This document shows, one piece after another, positions 38,001 to 50,637 of a stretch of DNA of 64,000 bases (positions are counted from its first letter, which is position 1; every line of letters starts with the position of its first letter). The stretch lies in contig NW_020194530.1 of assembly GCF_002865645.1 (NCBI RefSeq), forward strand, positions 196,846 to 260,845, in the 5' to 3' direction. The position numbers and the translations under genes were made by a program. The notes under the pieces are model-generated. The model had not been told where the DNA came from. It saw nothing but the letters and a program-made list of their open reading frames with translations, and did no database searches. The DNA is from Hyaloscypha bicolor E (taxonomy: Eukaryota; Ascomycota; Leotiomycetes; Helotiales; Hyaloscyphaceae).

Positions 38001-38572
38001 CGAGCTCAAAATCAACACAGATATCGGTCGAAACTCATATAAATGAGTTCCTTGGAAATGATTTCACGATGCTCACCAAAGCGTTGCATGACTTGGCGCA
38101 ACTAGATCCGTCACTCCCAGATACCATGGCCACTATTGTGCTGTTCGAGAGAGATCTCCGCGATTACTACACCCTTTTCAGTCAGTCTCTTCGCAAGGCG
38201 TACACCTTTGTCGATGGCTCTATTCCAGACCCAGAGGAACGGTCGGTTTGGATGGATTATGCTAGGGCGATTCTCTCTAGAACACCCGTGGCTACAAAGC
38301 CTCCATTGCCAAAAGGAAAGGGACATATTTGTGTATGTGCTGTGTGCGGTAAAATTGCAGAAGGTCAGAGCTATGAAGCTCACGAGCGTGCTGCTAGCGG
38401 AGACACAAACACGAGAAACTTGTCCCAGCTGTCTCGCAATTCTTTTGTGCAGGACCACAACGCAGAAGCCAGTACCGAGATCACAACTACCCAGCACTCC
38501 AAAGAAAAACCTCGCAGACTCGTTTTATTCGAAAGCATTCCCGAATTCAGAGATAATACCTCCGGGGGCTAA
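35095..38572 (+). CDS. VIT and von Willebrand factor A domain protein, two exons
   Basis: Exon 1 is 35095-36562 and exon 2 is 36624-38572, giving 1138 residues. The ATG at 35095 (start MAVSIGNGQQRLYP) is chosen; the GTG twelve bases upstream is not a credible start. Residues about 8-140 form a VIT domain (the vault/inter-alpha-trypsin type), with a typical TVTHNFYNDS segment and an IAPRYG motif near 164. Residues about 288-465 form a VWA domain with a complete metal-binding MIDAS: DRSGSM near 295, the Thr of MGGTEI near 362 and the Asp of LTDGEVND near 391. Exon 2 begins with the usual post-VWA region of fungal family members (IHRLAARAAIGDLERGE, then VRLGREWNLVSKWTSF). A long Ser-rich disordered middle follows, then a conserved-looking C-terminal part (YARAILSRTP) with a CVCAVCG...H cluster near 1058 that might bind zinc. 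There is no signal peptide, so a cytoplasmic adhesion or scaffold role is likely. The precise function is unknown. The gene is intact. Confidence 0.88.
36563..36623 (+). other. Intron of the VIT/VWA gene
   Basis: 61 bp with donor GTAAGT, branch point TACTAAC (36609-36615) and acceptor TTTGCAG. Removing it joins ...PHEG/A to SSFRRPIPLQ in phase (the codon is split G/CT). Without splicing, exon 1 would end at a stop at 36592-36594. All three signals match the fungal consensus. Confidence 0.93.
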
Positions 38573-38940
38573 TTTAACGCAAAGAGTTTTGATGGTGGGT
38601 GGTGAGCTGGATAGGAATGAAACGTTTGTTGGAAAAGCAATGCAAGCCTCTGAAGGAAGACAAGGCGAAAGCAAGGAGGTCTGGGAAAAGCAGTAACGAG
38701 TTTTTATATCTGTCGTGCTTTTATCTAGGGTGAAAAGGCAATTTGATTACTATACGCAAGTAAATAATGATCGGGTGCTTCACTTATCGACTCTACTTCT
38801 CTATTCAAAGCTCACTGTTCGATAACTGAAAATCATAATTGTTTTTAAAACTGAGTCTAAACGACATGTCTGGCCGACGGAATTATTGCCGGCAGATTTT
38901 TGACCGACAGATCCCGTGGCCGACAAGGCCTGGCTACATG
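38573..38940. other. 3' region of the VIT/VWA gene and spacer
   Basis: Downstream of the TAA at 38570-38572. It contains the probable 3' untranslated region; an AAATAAT stretch at about 38761 could serve polyadenylation. A second frame through 38136-38696 is a shadow of exon 2. No other gene is seen. Confidence 0.5.
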
Positions 38941-39126
38941 TCGTCCAGCCACACGTATCACACGTATTGTCCAGCCACACGTATTGTCCAGCCACACGTA
39001 TTGTCCAGCCACACGTATTGTCCAGCCACACGTATTGTCCAGCCACACGTATTGTCCAGCCACACGTATTGTCCAGCCACACGTATTGTCCAGCCACACG
39101 TATCGTCCTGCCACGCCTTTGTCGGC
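38919..39126. repeat. Inverted repeat arms around the minisatellite
   Basis: GCCGACAAGGC at 38919-38929 and GCCTTTGTCGGC at 39115-39126 are reverse complements apart from one extra T. They enclose the 17-bp repeat array, so the unit could be a tiny inverted-repeat element. Coincidence is possible at this length. Confidence 0.4.
38941..39108. repeat. 17-bp minisatellite
   Basis: About ten tandem copies of CCACACGTATTGTCCAG. Eight are essentially perfect, with variant first and last units. The unit is not a multiple of three and has no stop in several frames of either strand. Five overlapping frames therefore stay open across it (for example 38839-39129 and 38801-39181); none is a gene. The near-perfect copies suggest recent expansion. 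Confidence 0.95.
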
Positions 39127-39525
39127 TAGCCATATATGTCGTCTCGCCCCTCTTGACCTTAAGTTCTTGAGAATAGAGCATCTTTCACTTAACACATTAC
39201 AAGTTTTGTTGCATGGGAAAAGCGCTGCCTATTGAATGGAAAGCGCTGCGGGTGCGGGCTGCTCCAGTGCAATACGTTAACTTGCTTGTCGGAGTGGTGG
39301 ACAGCAATGAAGCGCACTTTGGGCTGCGGATTGAGACGGCGTATTCTGTGAGGATCCACCGCGCTTGTGACCTTTCTTCTGCCTTTCGTCTACAGACTTT
39401 GCAGACTTGACAGACGGCCGCAATCGGCTCGATCGGTGATCGATCGATAATCACGCTAATTGGTCGATAATCGATTAAAGTGGGTCTAGTCAGTGAGGGG
39501 CCCGGCAGAATCTACCCTCCTATTC
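39109..39525. other. Right edge of gene island 2
   Basis: Normal composition up to about 39515, where it changes within a few bases to RIP sequence. It contains GATCGATCGATAATC-type words at about 39430-39475. Short frames at 39197-39454 and 39213-39410 show no domain. I see no gene. Confidence 0.5.
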
Positions 39526-40072
39526 TTATTCTAAATAATTAATTAATAAACTAATTTTTTTATTACTTGTTCAAATAATATACTTAATTTAAATTATATT
39601 AAAAAGATAATTATTTAAGTAATTACTAATTACTTTATTATAAAAAATAAGAATAAATTCTTAATATTTAATTAATAATTTAAATATATTAATTATCTTA
39701 TAATATTATAGTAATAATAAAGAGCTTGAATTAAGCTAAAGGCTATATATCCGACTAAAAATACTAGCTATATACTAAGTTATATATAGTAATACTATAT
39801 AACTAGTACTATATAATATTTTAGATCTTTTCCTTAAATAATAATTTACTTTATATAAATTATTATAAAGTTTATTTATTATAATTATCTCTTTATCCGG
39901 TGAGACATGATTTATACTAGTAGCTATATTATGCGAATAGCCTAATTAGAGGAAATAATTATATTCTTACCTAATAAGAGATATTTATATACGGCTGCTA
40001 GTACGAACTATATCTTATTAGATAAAGGAATAATTATTATAATTGAGCTTTTAATCTTATAATTCAATATAA

Positions 40073-40149
40073 TTATTTAACTAATATTATTTAACTAATA
40101 TTATTTAACTAATATTATTTAACTAATATTATTTAACTAATATTATTTA
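40073..40149. repeat. 14-bp tandem repeat
   Basis: About 5.5 perfect copies of TTATTTAACTAATA. The copies are identical although the surroundings are heavily mutated, so the array expanded after RIP or is short enough to have been ignored. Confidence 0.9.
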
Positions 40150-41079
40150 TATTTTATTACTTATATTTATTACCTCTAATTATTTTCAGATTAAATAATT
40201 ATATATATAATATAGCTATATTACTAAGGAAATATTTTTGAAATATATATAAAGATATTTAAAATAATAAGCCTTTTATAAGATAATATATTATAAGATA
40301 TATATTTATATTTTATAGCTTTTTATATTATAGCTTTCTTTTTTTTAGCTTTAAATTATATTTATAAAAGACATTTTATTTTGCTTTCTAAGCCTAAACT
40401 ATTATATTTATAATAATATTTAAAATATAATTTCTTTAATTTTATAAATAATTTTAAATTAATTAATTTAGAACTAATAAAATAAAAACATTACTAAAAA
40501 TAATAAAACTTTAGAAATATAAGTAAAAGACTTTAAAATAATAAATATAAAAAGCTTTAAAATTCTTAAAGAAATTAAATATTTGAATTTTAATAAATAT
40601 ATATTAGTAATATATTAGAATTTTTTTCTAAATCCCAAAAATTAAAAAACTTTTTATAAAAGCTATTTTTTAATTAAGTTTTAAAATAATAGGTATTTAT
40701 AAGCTAGTAATCTAATTATTATTCTTAAGCTTTATTTTATAATTTTATAGGCCTTATATATATACTAGTAATAAAATTACTAAAAAAAATATAATAAAGA
40801 AAAATATAATTAATTAATTTTCTAGAACTTTATATAAGTTAAAATAATATTAATTTTTAAAACTTAAATAAGCTTTTATTAAATTCAATTATCTTATTAA
40901 TATTTCTAGAAATGTTTTTATTTTATTATAAAGCTTTTAAATATTAAGAATTTTATAATTATTAAAACTCTAAAGAAATAAACTAAGAATTTTGAATTTT
41001 TATTTAAAGAAATTAATATAATTATTACTAGTTATTAGAAAATTATTAAGAAAGTTATTATATATAAAATAAAATATAA

Positions 41080-42640
41080 AAATATTAAAGGCTTTTTTAA
41101 TAATACTAAACTTTATGAATTTAAATTTAAAGAAAATATTAAATATTATTAAAATATAATAAATTGGCTTATAAAAGATTTAATTACTTCTATTTTATTT
41201 GTTTCTATTTTTATTTCTTAATTTATTTCTTTAACTTTTTCTCCTAAATTATTTTTTTAAAATTATTTTATTTTTATTAAAAACTTCTTATATTTTAAAC
41301 TTTTTTTTATTTTTTTAGAAATATTAGAGCTATTATATAGGATATATAATAATAAGATAATATATAAGTAATTAAAGTAAATATATTTTAAAATAATATT
41401 TATAAATATAATTAATTTCCAAGAATTAATTCTAATAAAAAACTAATAAATATTCTTTTTTAAAACTAATAGCTATTATAAATATAGTATTTAAGGCTTG
41501 AAAACCAAAATAGAAAGTTTCTTATAAAGATAATTTAAAGCTAAGAAAGAGAAAACTATAATATAAAAGCCTATAAGAAAATATATATATTTTATAATAT
41601 ATTAATTTATAAAAGACTTAGTTTTCTAAATATCTCTAATATATTTCTAGTATATTTCAAGTATATTTCTCTAATAAAGCAGCTATATTATATATCTAGA
41701 ATATAACGAAATATAAAGAATAATTAGATAGCTATATTAGCTAATAAAATTAAAAGCTAAATTATAATATTACTTTTCTTTTTAAAATAAGCTTATTTCC
41801 GAGCTTTATAAAAGCTATTATTTTATTTAATTTTATATTATTTTTCTTTCTAATTCTTAAATAAACTAGTATTTTATATATAAATATTATATATAAAAGC
41901 AAGTGCCTTTAATCTATAACCTAAAAGAATTTATTATTATTTTTATATAATTTTAAACAAGTATTATTTTTAATATAATTTGGCTAGTATTATAGGTTTT
42001 ATAGAGATTCTAGTATATTAATATTATTATTATAGAAATATTATAAAACCAGAGAGCTACTTTTTAGTACTAAAACTTAATACTAAACAAAATTCTATAT
42101 TTTAGTTTAATTATAATAATTTATTTAATATTATACTTTTATTTACTATTTTTTAATACTAATAGAGGCAATTCCGGATTTACTTAATTTAATAAAGAAT
42201 TCTAAGAATTCTTTTATAGCTTCTTTATATAAAAGACTAGATATATTTTATAGTATTTAATAGATTTAGAAGAAATAAATAATTCTACTTTTCTAAAATT
42301 TCAAATAGATTCTTTATTTAATTCTCTAGCTTTTAGTTTAAATAGTTAGATTTCTAGTATTTTATAATAATCTATATTTTATTTCCAATTTTGAAATTAA
42401 TTAAATAATAGTATTTATTAGCTTATATTATATATTATTTCTATATTTACTTTATATAATTTTAATTTATATTATAGTTTGTTTTACTTTTTAAATAGCT
42501 TTTAAAATCTATAGTAATATATTACTAGAAGTAATTAAAAACTAAAAGAAAATAAAGCAAATTAGGCTTTTTATTTCTTAATATATATAATTTTTAATAA
42601 ATATAATAATTATTATAATATTAATTAATATTTTAATTTA
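41080..42640 (+). pseudogene. Possible unidentified transposon protein relic
   Basis: One plus-strand frame from about 41080 to 42640 has stops that are mostly TAA or TAG. It includes varied stretches such as LYEFKFKENIKYY and GNSGFTQFNKEFQEFFYSFF. It ends where gypsy family B begins. No motif is recognised. In DNA this AT-rich such frames are weak evidence. Confidence 0.2.
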
Positions 42641-44215
42641 TAAATAATATAATATAGCAGGCTATATTCTCTAAAAAATTATATTATTTTAGTAGTTTTA
42701 AAATTTTAATTATATAATAAAAACCGTAGTTTTTTATATATAACTTATAGGAATTATATAAAAAAGCTGGTTTTTCTATAGTTCTAAATAATAATTCCTT
42801 TTCTATATTTAACTAATTAAGCTTTTATATACTATATACTATTTATACTTTACTAATTATATTTTTAATTTTATTATTTTATTATTAAATTACGTTTTAT
42901 ATTCTAGTATATTTTATATAGGTTTTTATTTTATTATAGTTTCTTTCCTATATATTTTATAATAAGTAATATAGGGATTTCCAAACTTTATAATTAAGGT
43001 AATACTTTTATAAAGTTCTAAAAGATTTCTATAAGGCGAATTATTAGCTTAATAAGTTTAGAGAAAAAAGAGCTATTATAATATCTTAAGTTTAAGGCTA
43101 AAATATTAAAAATATATAAGTATTAATCTTAGTATCTTGTATTAATTTCTAATATATTTAGTAACTTAAATACAGGTTAACTATAAGATATAATTACTAG
43201 TATAATATATAAAAGTAATAAAAATAAAATATCTTTAGTTTAATAAAATTAAAAAAGGATATTATAAATATTAAGCTAAAGAAATAGAAATAAAAGTATA
43301 AATAATAGAAATAAAACTAGAAAAACTATTATTTTATTATTACTAATACTAAAACTTAAATTTAGATTATATTTATTATTATTAACTAGTTTCTTTTAAA
43401 TTCTGGGTTTTAAACTAAAAGATATATTTAAACGAGAAATTAGTTCTTTAGAAATCTTATTAGTAAAAGTTTCAGATATAGAAACTTTATAATTAATTAT
43501 AAAAGAAATTATTAAAATTAATATAACTAAAAATAAATATATATTAGTACCAGAGTTAAATCTACTATTTATAAAAACTTCTAAAATATTATAATTTTAA
43601 AGAAGTAATATTTTTATATTCTTAAAATAATATATAAATATATATAAGAATTATTTTATATTTAATAATACTAAAAAAATTTATTTATTTATTATATTTC
43701 TTTTACTTATAAGAATTAAATTAAGGCTATATTAAAATACTATATTAATAACTTAAGATATTACTAGAAAACTTAATTCTTTAAAGCTTTACTAAAGGAA
43801 TTTCGAAAATATAACTAGAAAATACTTAAAATTAGCTATAACTTTTTTAATTAGATTATTATATAAGCCTAGAATAAAAAGATCTTTTCTAAGTCTTATA
43901 TTAATATATTTAATAAAATATTAAAGGAATTACTAAAAAGAAAAGAAATAAATAAAATTATTTAATATTAAGAATTTATAAGGAAATTATTTATTTTAAT
44001 AAAAAATTATATTTTTAAAAATACGAATTTCGAGCTTATAGATATTTTTATTTATAAATATAGTAAAATATATAAAAAAATAATAATATTTCATTAATAA
44101 TTTAGATATATCTCGGCTTAGATAAAAATATTTAGATATAATAGTTTATAATATAATTCCTAAATTAGAAAACAAGTATTCTTTATTAATTTCTTCTATT
44201 ATATCTTCTAAAACT

Positions 44216-44220
44216 ATTAT
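44216..44220. repeat. Left target-site duplication (ATTAT) of copia copy 2
   Basis: ATTAT here and at 50633-50637. The unoccupied equivalent in gypsy B copy 2 has one ATTAT at 55480-55484 with matching flanks on both sides. Confidence 0.88.
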
Positions 44221-44534
44221 TATTAGTATAGCTATTTCTTTAGGAGTCACATATATAGTTACGGGATACGGGATACGGGATATAGGTAATAGGATATAGG
44301 TAATAGGATATAAATAATAAGATATAAGATATAGGATATAGTTATATAACCTCGCGTTTTATTAGTAACTCGACTAGTAGACTAGATCCCTTTAGGCTTA
44401 GTAGATTTAGGAATCGTATATTAATACTATAATACTATAATTCCTACTTCTAAATAATAATAATTTTACTAACTAATATAACTAGTATTTTTATACCTAT
44501 ATAATAATACTATATATTTACTAGTAAACTAATA
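44221..44534 (+). repeat. Copia copy 2 5' LTR
   Basis: 314 bp, TATTAGTATAGC...GTAAACTAATA. It is about 30 bp longer than its partner because of extra copies of a GGTAATAGGATATA-like unit near 44285-44340. Confidence 0.88.
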
Positions 44535-46560
44535 CTAATTAGTTTATATATATAGATTAGAGAAGATTTTTAGATTAGTCCTAAAAGTATTTAGTAGCCT
44601 AAGACAAATCTAGTCTATTCTATATTAAAGAAGGGAACTACTTATTAACTTTAATAAAAGTATTTAGTAGTCTATAGAAAAGATATCTAGCTCTTACTAA
44701 TTAATAAGTAATTAGCTATTTAATTATCTATTTATTTAATTTCTACTATTTTTTAAAACTAACTTCTTTTGGCCCTAAGACTACTTTCTTAGAAACTATC
44801 TTTTCTACTTATATAATACTTATATCTATAAGACCCTCTCTCCGGAATATATATCCTATATATATCCTTAAAGCTCTTTAATTACTACTTTAATTTTACT
44901 ATTAAATCGAGTTCTTTGAGTTTCAGATCCTCCCGGAATTATAATATTTTACTTTCTAAATTTCTTATTATAGACGAAATATTTAAGGGCAAAATATTTA
45001 CTTTAATACTTATAATAACCCTAGATATCTGGGGCATCTAGTATCTAAACTAGGTATCTAGTATCTCAATAACTAGGTATCTGGTATCTTAATTAGATAT
45101 CTAAGCTAGGTATCTAGTATCTAAACCAGATATCTAAACCAGGTATCTAAATCAGGTATCTGAATATTTTTATTACTAAACTCTTTCTATAAACCTATTA
45201 TAAACTATCTTATTTTTAAATCTCTCCTGCTATAAATCATATATATATACTAGAGAGAACCTAAACTCGGTTTAGTATAAATACTAATGAGAGAAAGAAA
45301 CTAATTAAGAAATAAGAGAATAGTATTAATCTAGTAACTATAATAAAGACTAAACTTCAGGAATATATAATTACTAAGATATATTAGTATATCTTATATA
45401 GGAAAAGTAATAATAATCTATAAGATCTATTCTAGGATAATTTTAAAAACTTTAATACTATAGTATATAGTCTAATTAATTATATACTCATATAAAATCT
45501 TTGAGACTAACTTTAGTATAGTAGTATCTATATTAAATAGAACTATAGAAACCTTACTATTATATAATTCTTTATTAATCTTACCTAAAAAGAAATAAAG
45601 AATATATGAAATAAAGCTAATATTATTAATAATAATCCAATTAGAATAGATCTTCTTTAGGAACCTATTATATTAGTTTATCTTATTTTAGATAGAACTA
45701 AATATAAGAGAACTAGATAATCTTAGTCGAGAAATTAAGCTATCTATTTATTTCCTCTAAATTAAGGCTATTTACTGCTTTTACTTTTACTATTACTAGT
45801 ATTACTACTAAACCCGAACTATTATTAATTAGTACCTATTATTTCTACTAGGAAGCTTATTAGGAAAGTAGTAAAGATATATTCTAAAATATAAAAGTAT
45901 AATAAAACTAATAGTAATTTCAATTATAAACTTACTATTTTCTTTAATATTTACTAATATATAGAGCTTCTAGAAGAAGTACTAGCGAGAGCTTTTCTTA
46001 CTATATTAAAAGAACTAGTATAAGACTATTTCTATAATAACTAGCTTTTGAGCCATATATATAAAAAGGCCTATATAAATATCTATAGTTTCTTTAAAGG
46101 CCCCGGTTTCTATTATCGAAATTTAGATAAATAGAATACTATTACCTTAGTAACTATAATAGTAAAGAACTCTAAAAAGATAATATTTGAGCTTATTTAA
46201 ATACTAATTAATAACCTATATAAATTATAGTATAGTCTTATTTCTGCTTTATAAAATACTAAATTCCTATATAATAAGATTATTATCTCCTATTAAGGCT
46301 TACTAGTATACTAATATATAGTCTCGGATTCTCCTAATAATCTTGGCTAGCTTATTAATAAGCTCTAATTATCTATTATTACCTATAAGAAAAAGTAATA
46401 AATTACTATTAAAACCTATTTTACTAATTAATAATACTATTCTCAAAATCCTCTAAACTACTATCTATCCGGAAATTATTAATACAGATCTAGTTATAAC
46501 TTCGGAACCCGTAATAATTACTTCAAGCCCTATAATCAAAATAATTATACTCTAAAGTCG

Positions 46561-46602
46561 TGTTTTATATATAAGAGACCCGAATACTACTTATAGAAGC
46601 AT
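46561..46602 (+). pseudogene. Copia gag zinc knuckle relic
   Basis: The frame reads CFIYKRPEYY...KH. A CCHC knuckle with C-x2-C-x4-H spacing in this family would have Cys where Tyr now stands (TGT/TGC-to-TAT/TAC). The same segment is present in copia copy 1 on the minus strand (about 20640-20685). The knuckle would bind the element's RNA. Confidence 0.6.
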
Positions 46603-47049
46603 ATACTAGAGAAATAAGAAACTAAAAAAGCTTAATTTAAAAATAGAAATATTTACTAATTTAGATCCCGAAATACCCGTAACTTTAATAAATGTATTAG
46701 TAGTACTTATATATAATATATTACCGAATTTAAAGAAGAAGAAAATAATAAGAATAGTAAAAACAAACTAGTAGGTAATACTTTTAAAGTCTTACTAGCA
46801 GAAATAAATAAAAGAAAGAAATATTATTCTAATTCCTATTTTACTTCTATTAAGAACTTCCTAGCTACTTCTATAGCCCCTACTTCTACTATTCTCATAA
46901 CTAATACCCTTATAAATAACCTTATTTTTCTTTCTCTTATATACTAGATAATAGGTAAAAACTATATCTTAAAGCTTATTAAATAAATAGAAAATACCCG
47001 GATATTTATAATTAATAGTATATTAAGATATAATACTTATTACTTTTAT

Positions 47050-48330
47050 AAAGTTATAATTAATACTAGAGCTTCTAGATTCTTAATTACTAGTTCTAAC
47101 TAATTCCAAGCTTTATAATAGACTAATAGTAATATCTAACTTAATAAAACTACTAAAGATTAAGTTAATATCTAGTTTAGTATTAGATCTATATCCTCTA
47201 TTAGATCTATAATAATAAGAATACTAATTAGGTAAGTATAATTCCATATTATACTTATAAAGACTTTATTTTTACTTAGTTTAGCTAATATAAATATGCT
47301 AGGAATCTATTTTAATAATCTTACTAATTATTTTATTATTTCTAATAAATGCTTTATACCTATAGTATAATGTTTTAAAAAAATTTTTCTGCTTTAGAAT
47401 ACTATTCTATAAAGCTTTATTTCCGAATTCTTTATTTATAATTCCTGCTTTCTTATAAAAGTTAAATTATAATATCTATATTACTATTTTAGTTATCTAT
47501 TTATTAGTAAGCTTTAAAACATATTAGAATAAGCAGGCTATAATATTAATATAGAAGCCCTTAAGTACCTTATAAAATACTACGAGTAATACCAGAAATT
47601 CGAATAATTACCGGGATAATTTAAGTTTAACCTGAGAAATAATATTAGCTTTAATTACTTTATTATTATTAATATTTTCTATATTTCCGGTAAGCCTATA
47701 CTTTATATTATTAATAAAGGCACTAGATATTAAGCTAGCTAATAGCTTTAAAATATTAGTATATTATATACTTAAAATACCCTAAAGTAGTATTAGATTA
47801 ATATCTATTTAGGCCCTTCTAATTAGATTATAGTAGATACCAGAAAGCAGTTTACTAGTAAGGAATTTGCTTAGCTTACGAATATTATAGAAAACAAGGT
47901 CAAAATTATTCCTATAGAAGCTTATAGTTCCGTCGGAATTATAGAATACTACTATGGCCCGATTTAATATACTTATCTTATTATTATAGCCAAAATTAAT
48001 AGAATTAATAAGAATACCATACTTTAAATAGCTTTTAAGGCCATTAATAATTCCGCTAAACCCGATGGCATTATCCTAACTCTCTTGATTTATAGTACTT
48101 TATCTCGAATAACCAAATATAATACCTTATTACTAATTATATTATAGTAATTAGTAGTACTTAAGAAGGCAATAGTAGAAATTCAGAAGCTTTGAGCTAG
48201 ATATTAGATTATGAATGCCCTAAATACCCGAAATAGTTCTAGTATTACTAATATTTACGAATTTCTCTTGAATTCGGATATTCTCATATAGTATAAAGGA
48301 AATACTAGTTAACCTAGTAGTTAGAATAGG
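47050..48330 (+). pseudogene. Copia protease and integrase relic
   Basis: IINTRASRFLIT near 47055-47090 fits the aspartic protease active site (family: D-T/S-G-A-S), with Asp now Asn and Gly now Arg. Downstream, FYISGKPILYIINK, then VDTRKQFTSKEFA (about 47836-47875; catalytic Asp kept) and AYSSVGIIEYYYGPIQ (catalytic Glu kept) fit a copia integrase core (DxGxQF...PxxVGxVExYHxxL). Stops remove function. Confidence 0.7.
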
Positions 48331-48789
48331 CTATATAAGCTAGTAGCCATTAATAGAGAGAACTATATACTAGCTCTATTATGCGGTAATACTACCTTCT
48401 ACTTAACTTTCGTAAAGCTCTTTTATATAGGGAATATTAAGGTTATTACTAATAGCCCTGAACCTAAACCTATTCCCGAACTTTATAATAAGACTAAAGG
48501 TAATACAGGTATGATTTCTCCTGTTATTCCCGCTATTTTACTAAAGTATAGCAAAGAATACCCTTATAAGAACCCGGATATTACGGTATCCTTATAAAAT
48601 AATAACCTATATAAGGACTTCTATTAAGTTAAAATTATTAGTCTCTTAGAAAAGAATATATTTGAGGTTATTTCCAGATCTCAAGTACTAAAAAAGGTAT
48701 ATATCTTTAACTTCCGGTTTATTAATAAGATTAAGAATAAGAATACGGAAAGAGAACTTAAGAAGTCGAGACTAGTTATCTAGGCTTAT

Positions 48790-50120
48790 AATAATAATAA
48801 GAAATATATAGTATTAATGCAATTATTTACTATTTAATATATTAGCTAGAGAATTATTCTTAGTATTATTACTATAATAATAGATATTATAAAGCTATAT
48901 TTATATAATATCTCGTAAGCTTATATCTAATTAATAACCTTACTTAATTATAATTTTTATATTAACCTATCTTGTAAGCTTACTAGAGAACTAAATCTAA
49001 ATAATAATTCGGTTCTAAAGGTTATAAAACTACTATATAGTATACCGGAAGCTAGAAACTACTAGTTTGAAACTTACTATTCCTATTATATTAATAAGCT
49101 TTCTATAAAATAGTTAACTTATAATCCTTGTCTCCTCTATAGTAAATAATTCTTCGGAATTATTAGCCTTTAAACTAATAATACCCTATTTATTAGAACT
49201 AATAATTTTATAAAGACAGAGTAACTAAAGCTCTAAGAGGCTAAGTTCTTAGCTAAGGAGTATAAATGCCTTATTATTAATTATGATCTCAAGTTTAATA
49301 GAAGTATTATTTATGCAAATACTACTAGAATTACTTTTATATAGGAATACTAGTATAAAAACCTCTGAACTATTTCTATAAAGAATATTACTACTATAAG
49401 TAGTAAGAGTACTATTTATTAAGATCTCTTTATTAAGAACTAATATATTACCTAATATACTAGAGGAGTATATATTATATTAGTCTATTAACTAGAAGCT
49501 TTATATAACCTATTAATTACTACTTAAGCTATTAAATTCTCGGAAACTAATATAAAGATACTTAATAAGCGCATTTAATAGCAAATTAAGAATACTGCCA
49601 GAGAACTAAGATTCGTAAAGCTAGTAAAGAAGTTCTTATATTTAATTATTTTTACGAATGCTTTATTTATAAATAATAGAAATCTCTTTTTCTAAATCGG
49701 ATATATTCTAGTTCTAGTAAATAGAACTATATATACTAATATTATTTACTAGTTCTTTACTAAATATAAGAGAGTTACTAGAAGCGTTCTAGCTTCGGAA
49801 CTTTATAGTATGACTTACGGTTTTAATATAAGTGCTTTAGTCAAATCTATAATTAATAAAATACTAGAAATAGAATTATTACTAGTAGTTTATATGAATT
49901 CAAAGTTATTATATAAATACCTTATTAAATTGGGAACTACTCGAGAAAAGCATCTAATAATTAATATAATATGCCTCTGCTAGGTATATAAATAACGAGA
50001 GATTATAAAAGTTAAATAGATTAGGAAAGAATTAAATCCTACTAATTCCATAATAAAATTAAAGCTAATAAATGCCCTTAAATACCTATTTAATACGAAT
50101 ACTATATAATTAGATATAAA
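48790..50120 (+). pseudogene. Copia reverse transcriptase and RNase H relic
   Basis: ISxRIILSIITI...DIIKLYLYNISxAYIQ (family: Q-R-x-x-L-x-x-A...D-V-x-Q-A-Y-x-Q) is followed by KVIKLLYSIPEARNY (family: LYGxPEAGxHW), NNTLFIRTNNF (family: TDDTxF, catalytic Asp pair changed to Asn), SIAAQ-like and RNase H segments (IVFTNALFINNRN, near 49650-49680; family: FTDASFAN). Domain order and spacing are normal for copia pol. Confidence 0.7.
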
Positions 50121-50347
50121 GAAATAGGTCGAGCGCAAATAGGGCAGGAAATAAATATATAGGATAGGAGAATATTATAGGAGAGGAAGTCACGTGCAAA
50201 AGGCCATGGCCTTTGATATATAACTAAAACCTCGGAAGTAATATGGATATATAAAGTATTTGGGAAATCTGGCACTAGGCCGGATTAGGGAATTTGCATA
50301 TAATTAGAGAGAAATACTATTTTTCGCGTTTTTTAGAGAGTTTCTAG

Positions 50348-50632
50348 TATTAGTATAGCTATTTCTTTGGGAGTCACGTGTATAGTTACGGGATACGGAA
50401 TACGGGATATGAGTAATATTATATGGGTAATAGAATATAGTTATATAACCTCGCATCCCATTAGTGACTTGACTAGTAAACTAGACTCCTTTAGGCTTAA
50501 CAGATTTAGGAATTATATATTAATATTATAATACTATAATTCCTATTTCTAAATAATAATAACTTTACTAACTAATACAACTAGTATTTCCACGCCTATA
50601 TAATAATACCATATATTACTAGTAAACCGATA
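50348..50632 (+). repeat. Copia copy 2 3' LTR
   Basis: 285 bp, TATTAGTATAGC...GTAAACCGATA. It is better preserved than the 5' LTR (for example CACGTG at about 50376). Confidence 0.88.
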
Positions 50633-50637
50633 ATTAT
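50633..50637. repeat. Right target-site duplication (ATTAT) of copia copy 2
   Basis: Pairs with 44216-44220. Gypsy B copy 1 resumes directly afterwards. Confidence 0.88.

Larger units (their letters stand above)
44221..50632 (+). mobile_element. Ty1/copia retrotransposon copy 2
   Basis: 6412 bp with LTRs at 44221-44534 and 50348-50632 and ATTAT duplications. Plus-strand relics are in copia order: gag with a zinc knuckle (46561-46602), protease (about 47050-47090), integrase (about 47560-48330), reverse transcriptase (about 48790-49560) and RNase H (about 49600-50120). Integrase before reverse transcriptase is what separates copia from gypsy. It is the same family as 16397-25919 and somewhat better preserved. 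All frames have RIP stops. It inserted into gypsy B copy 1. Confidence 0.9.

Noticed and set aside
38941..39108. Repeat array considered as a CRISPR
   Set aside because: Units are directly adjacent with no unique spacers, and the genome is eukaryotic.
38801..39235. Five overlapping frames of 84-126 codons on both strands with repeated peptide motifs
   Set aside because: All arise from the 17-bp minisatellite, which lacks stops in these frames. No start context, domain or codon structure supports a gene.
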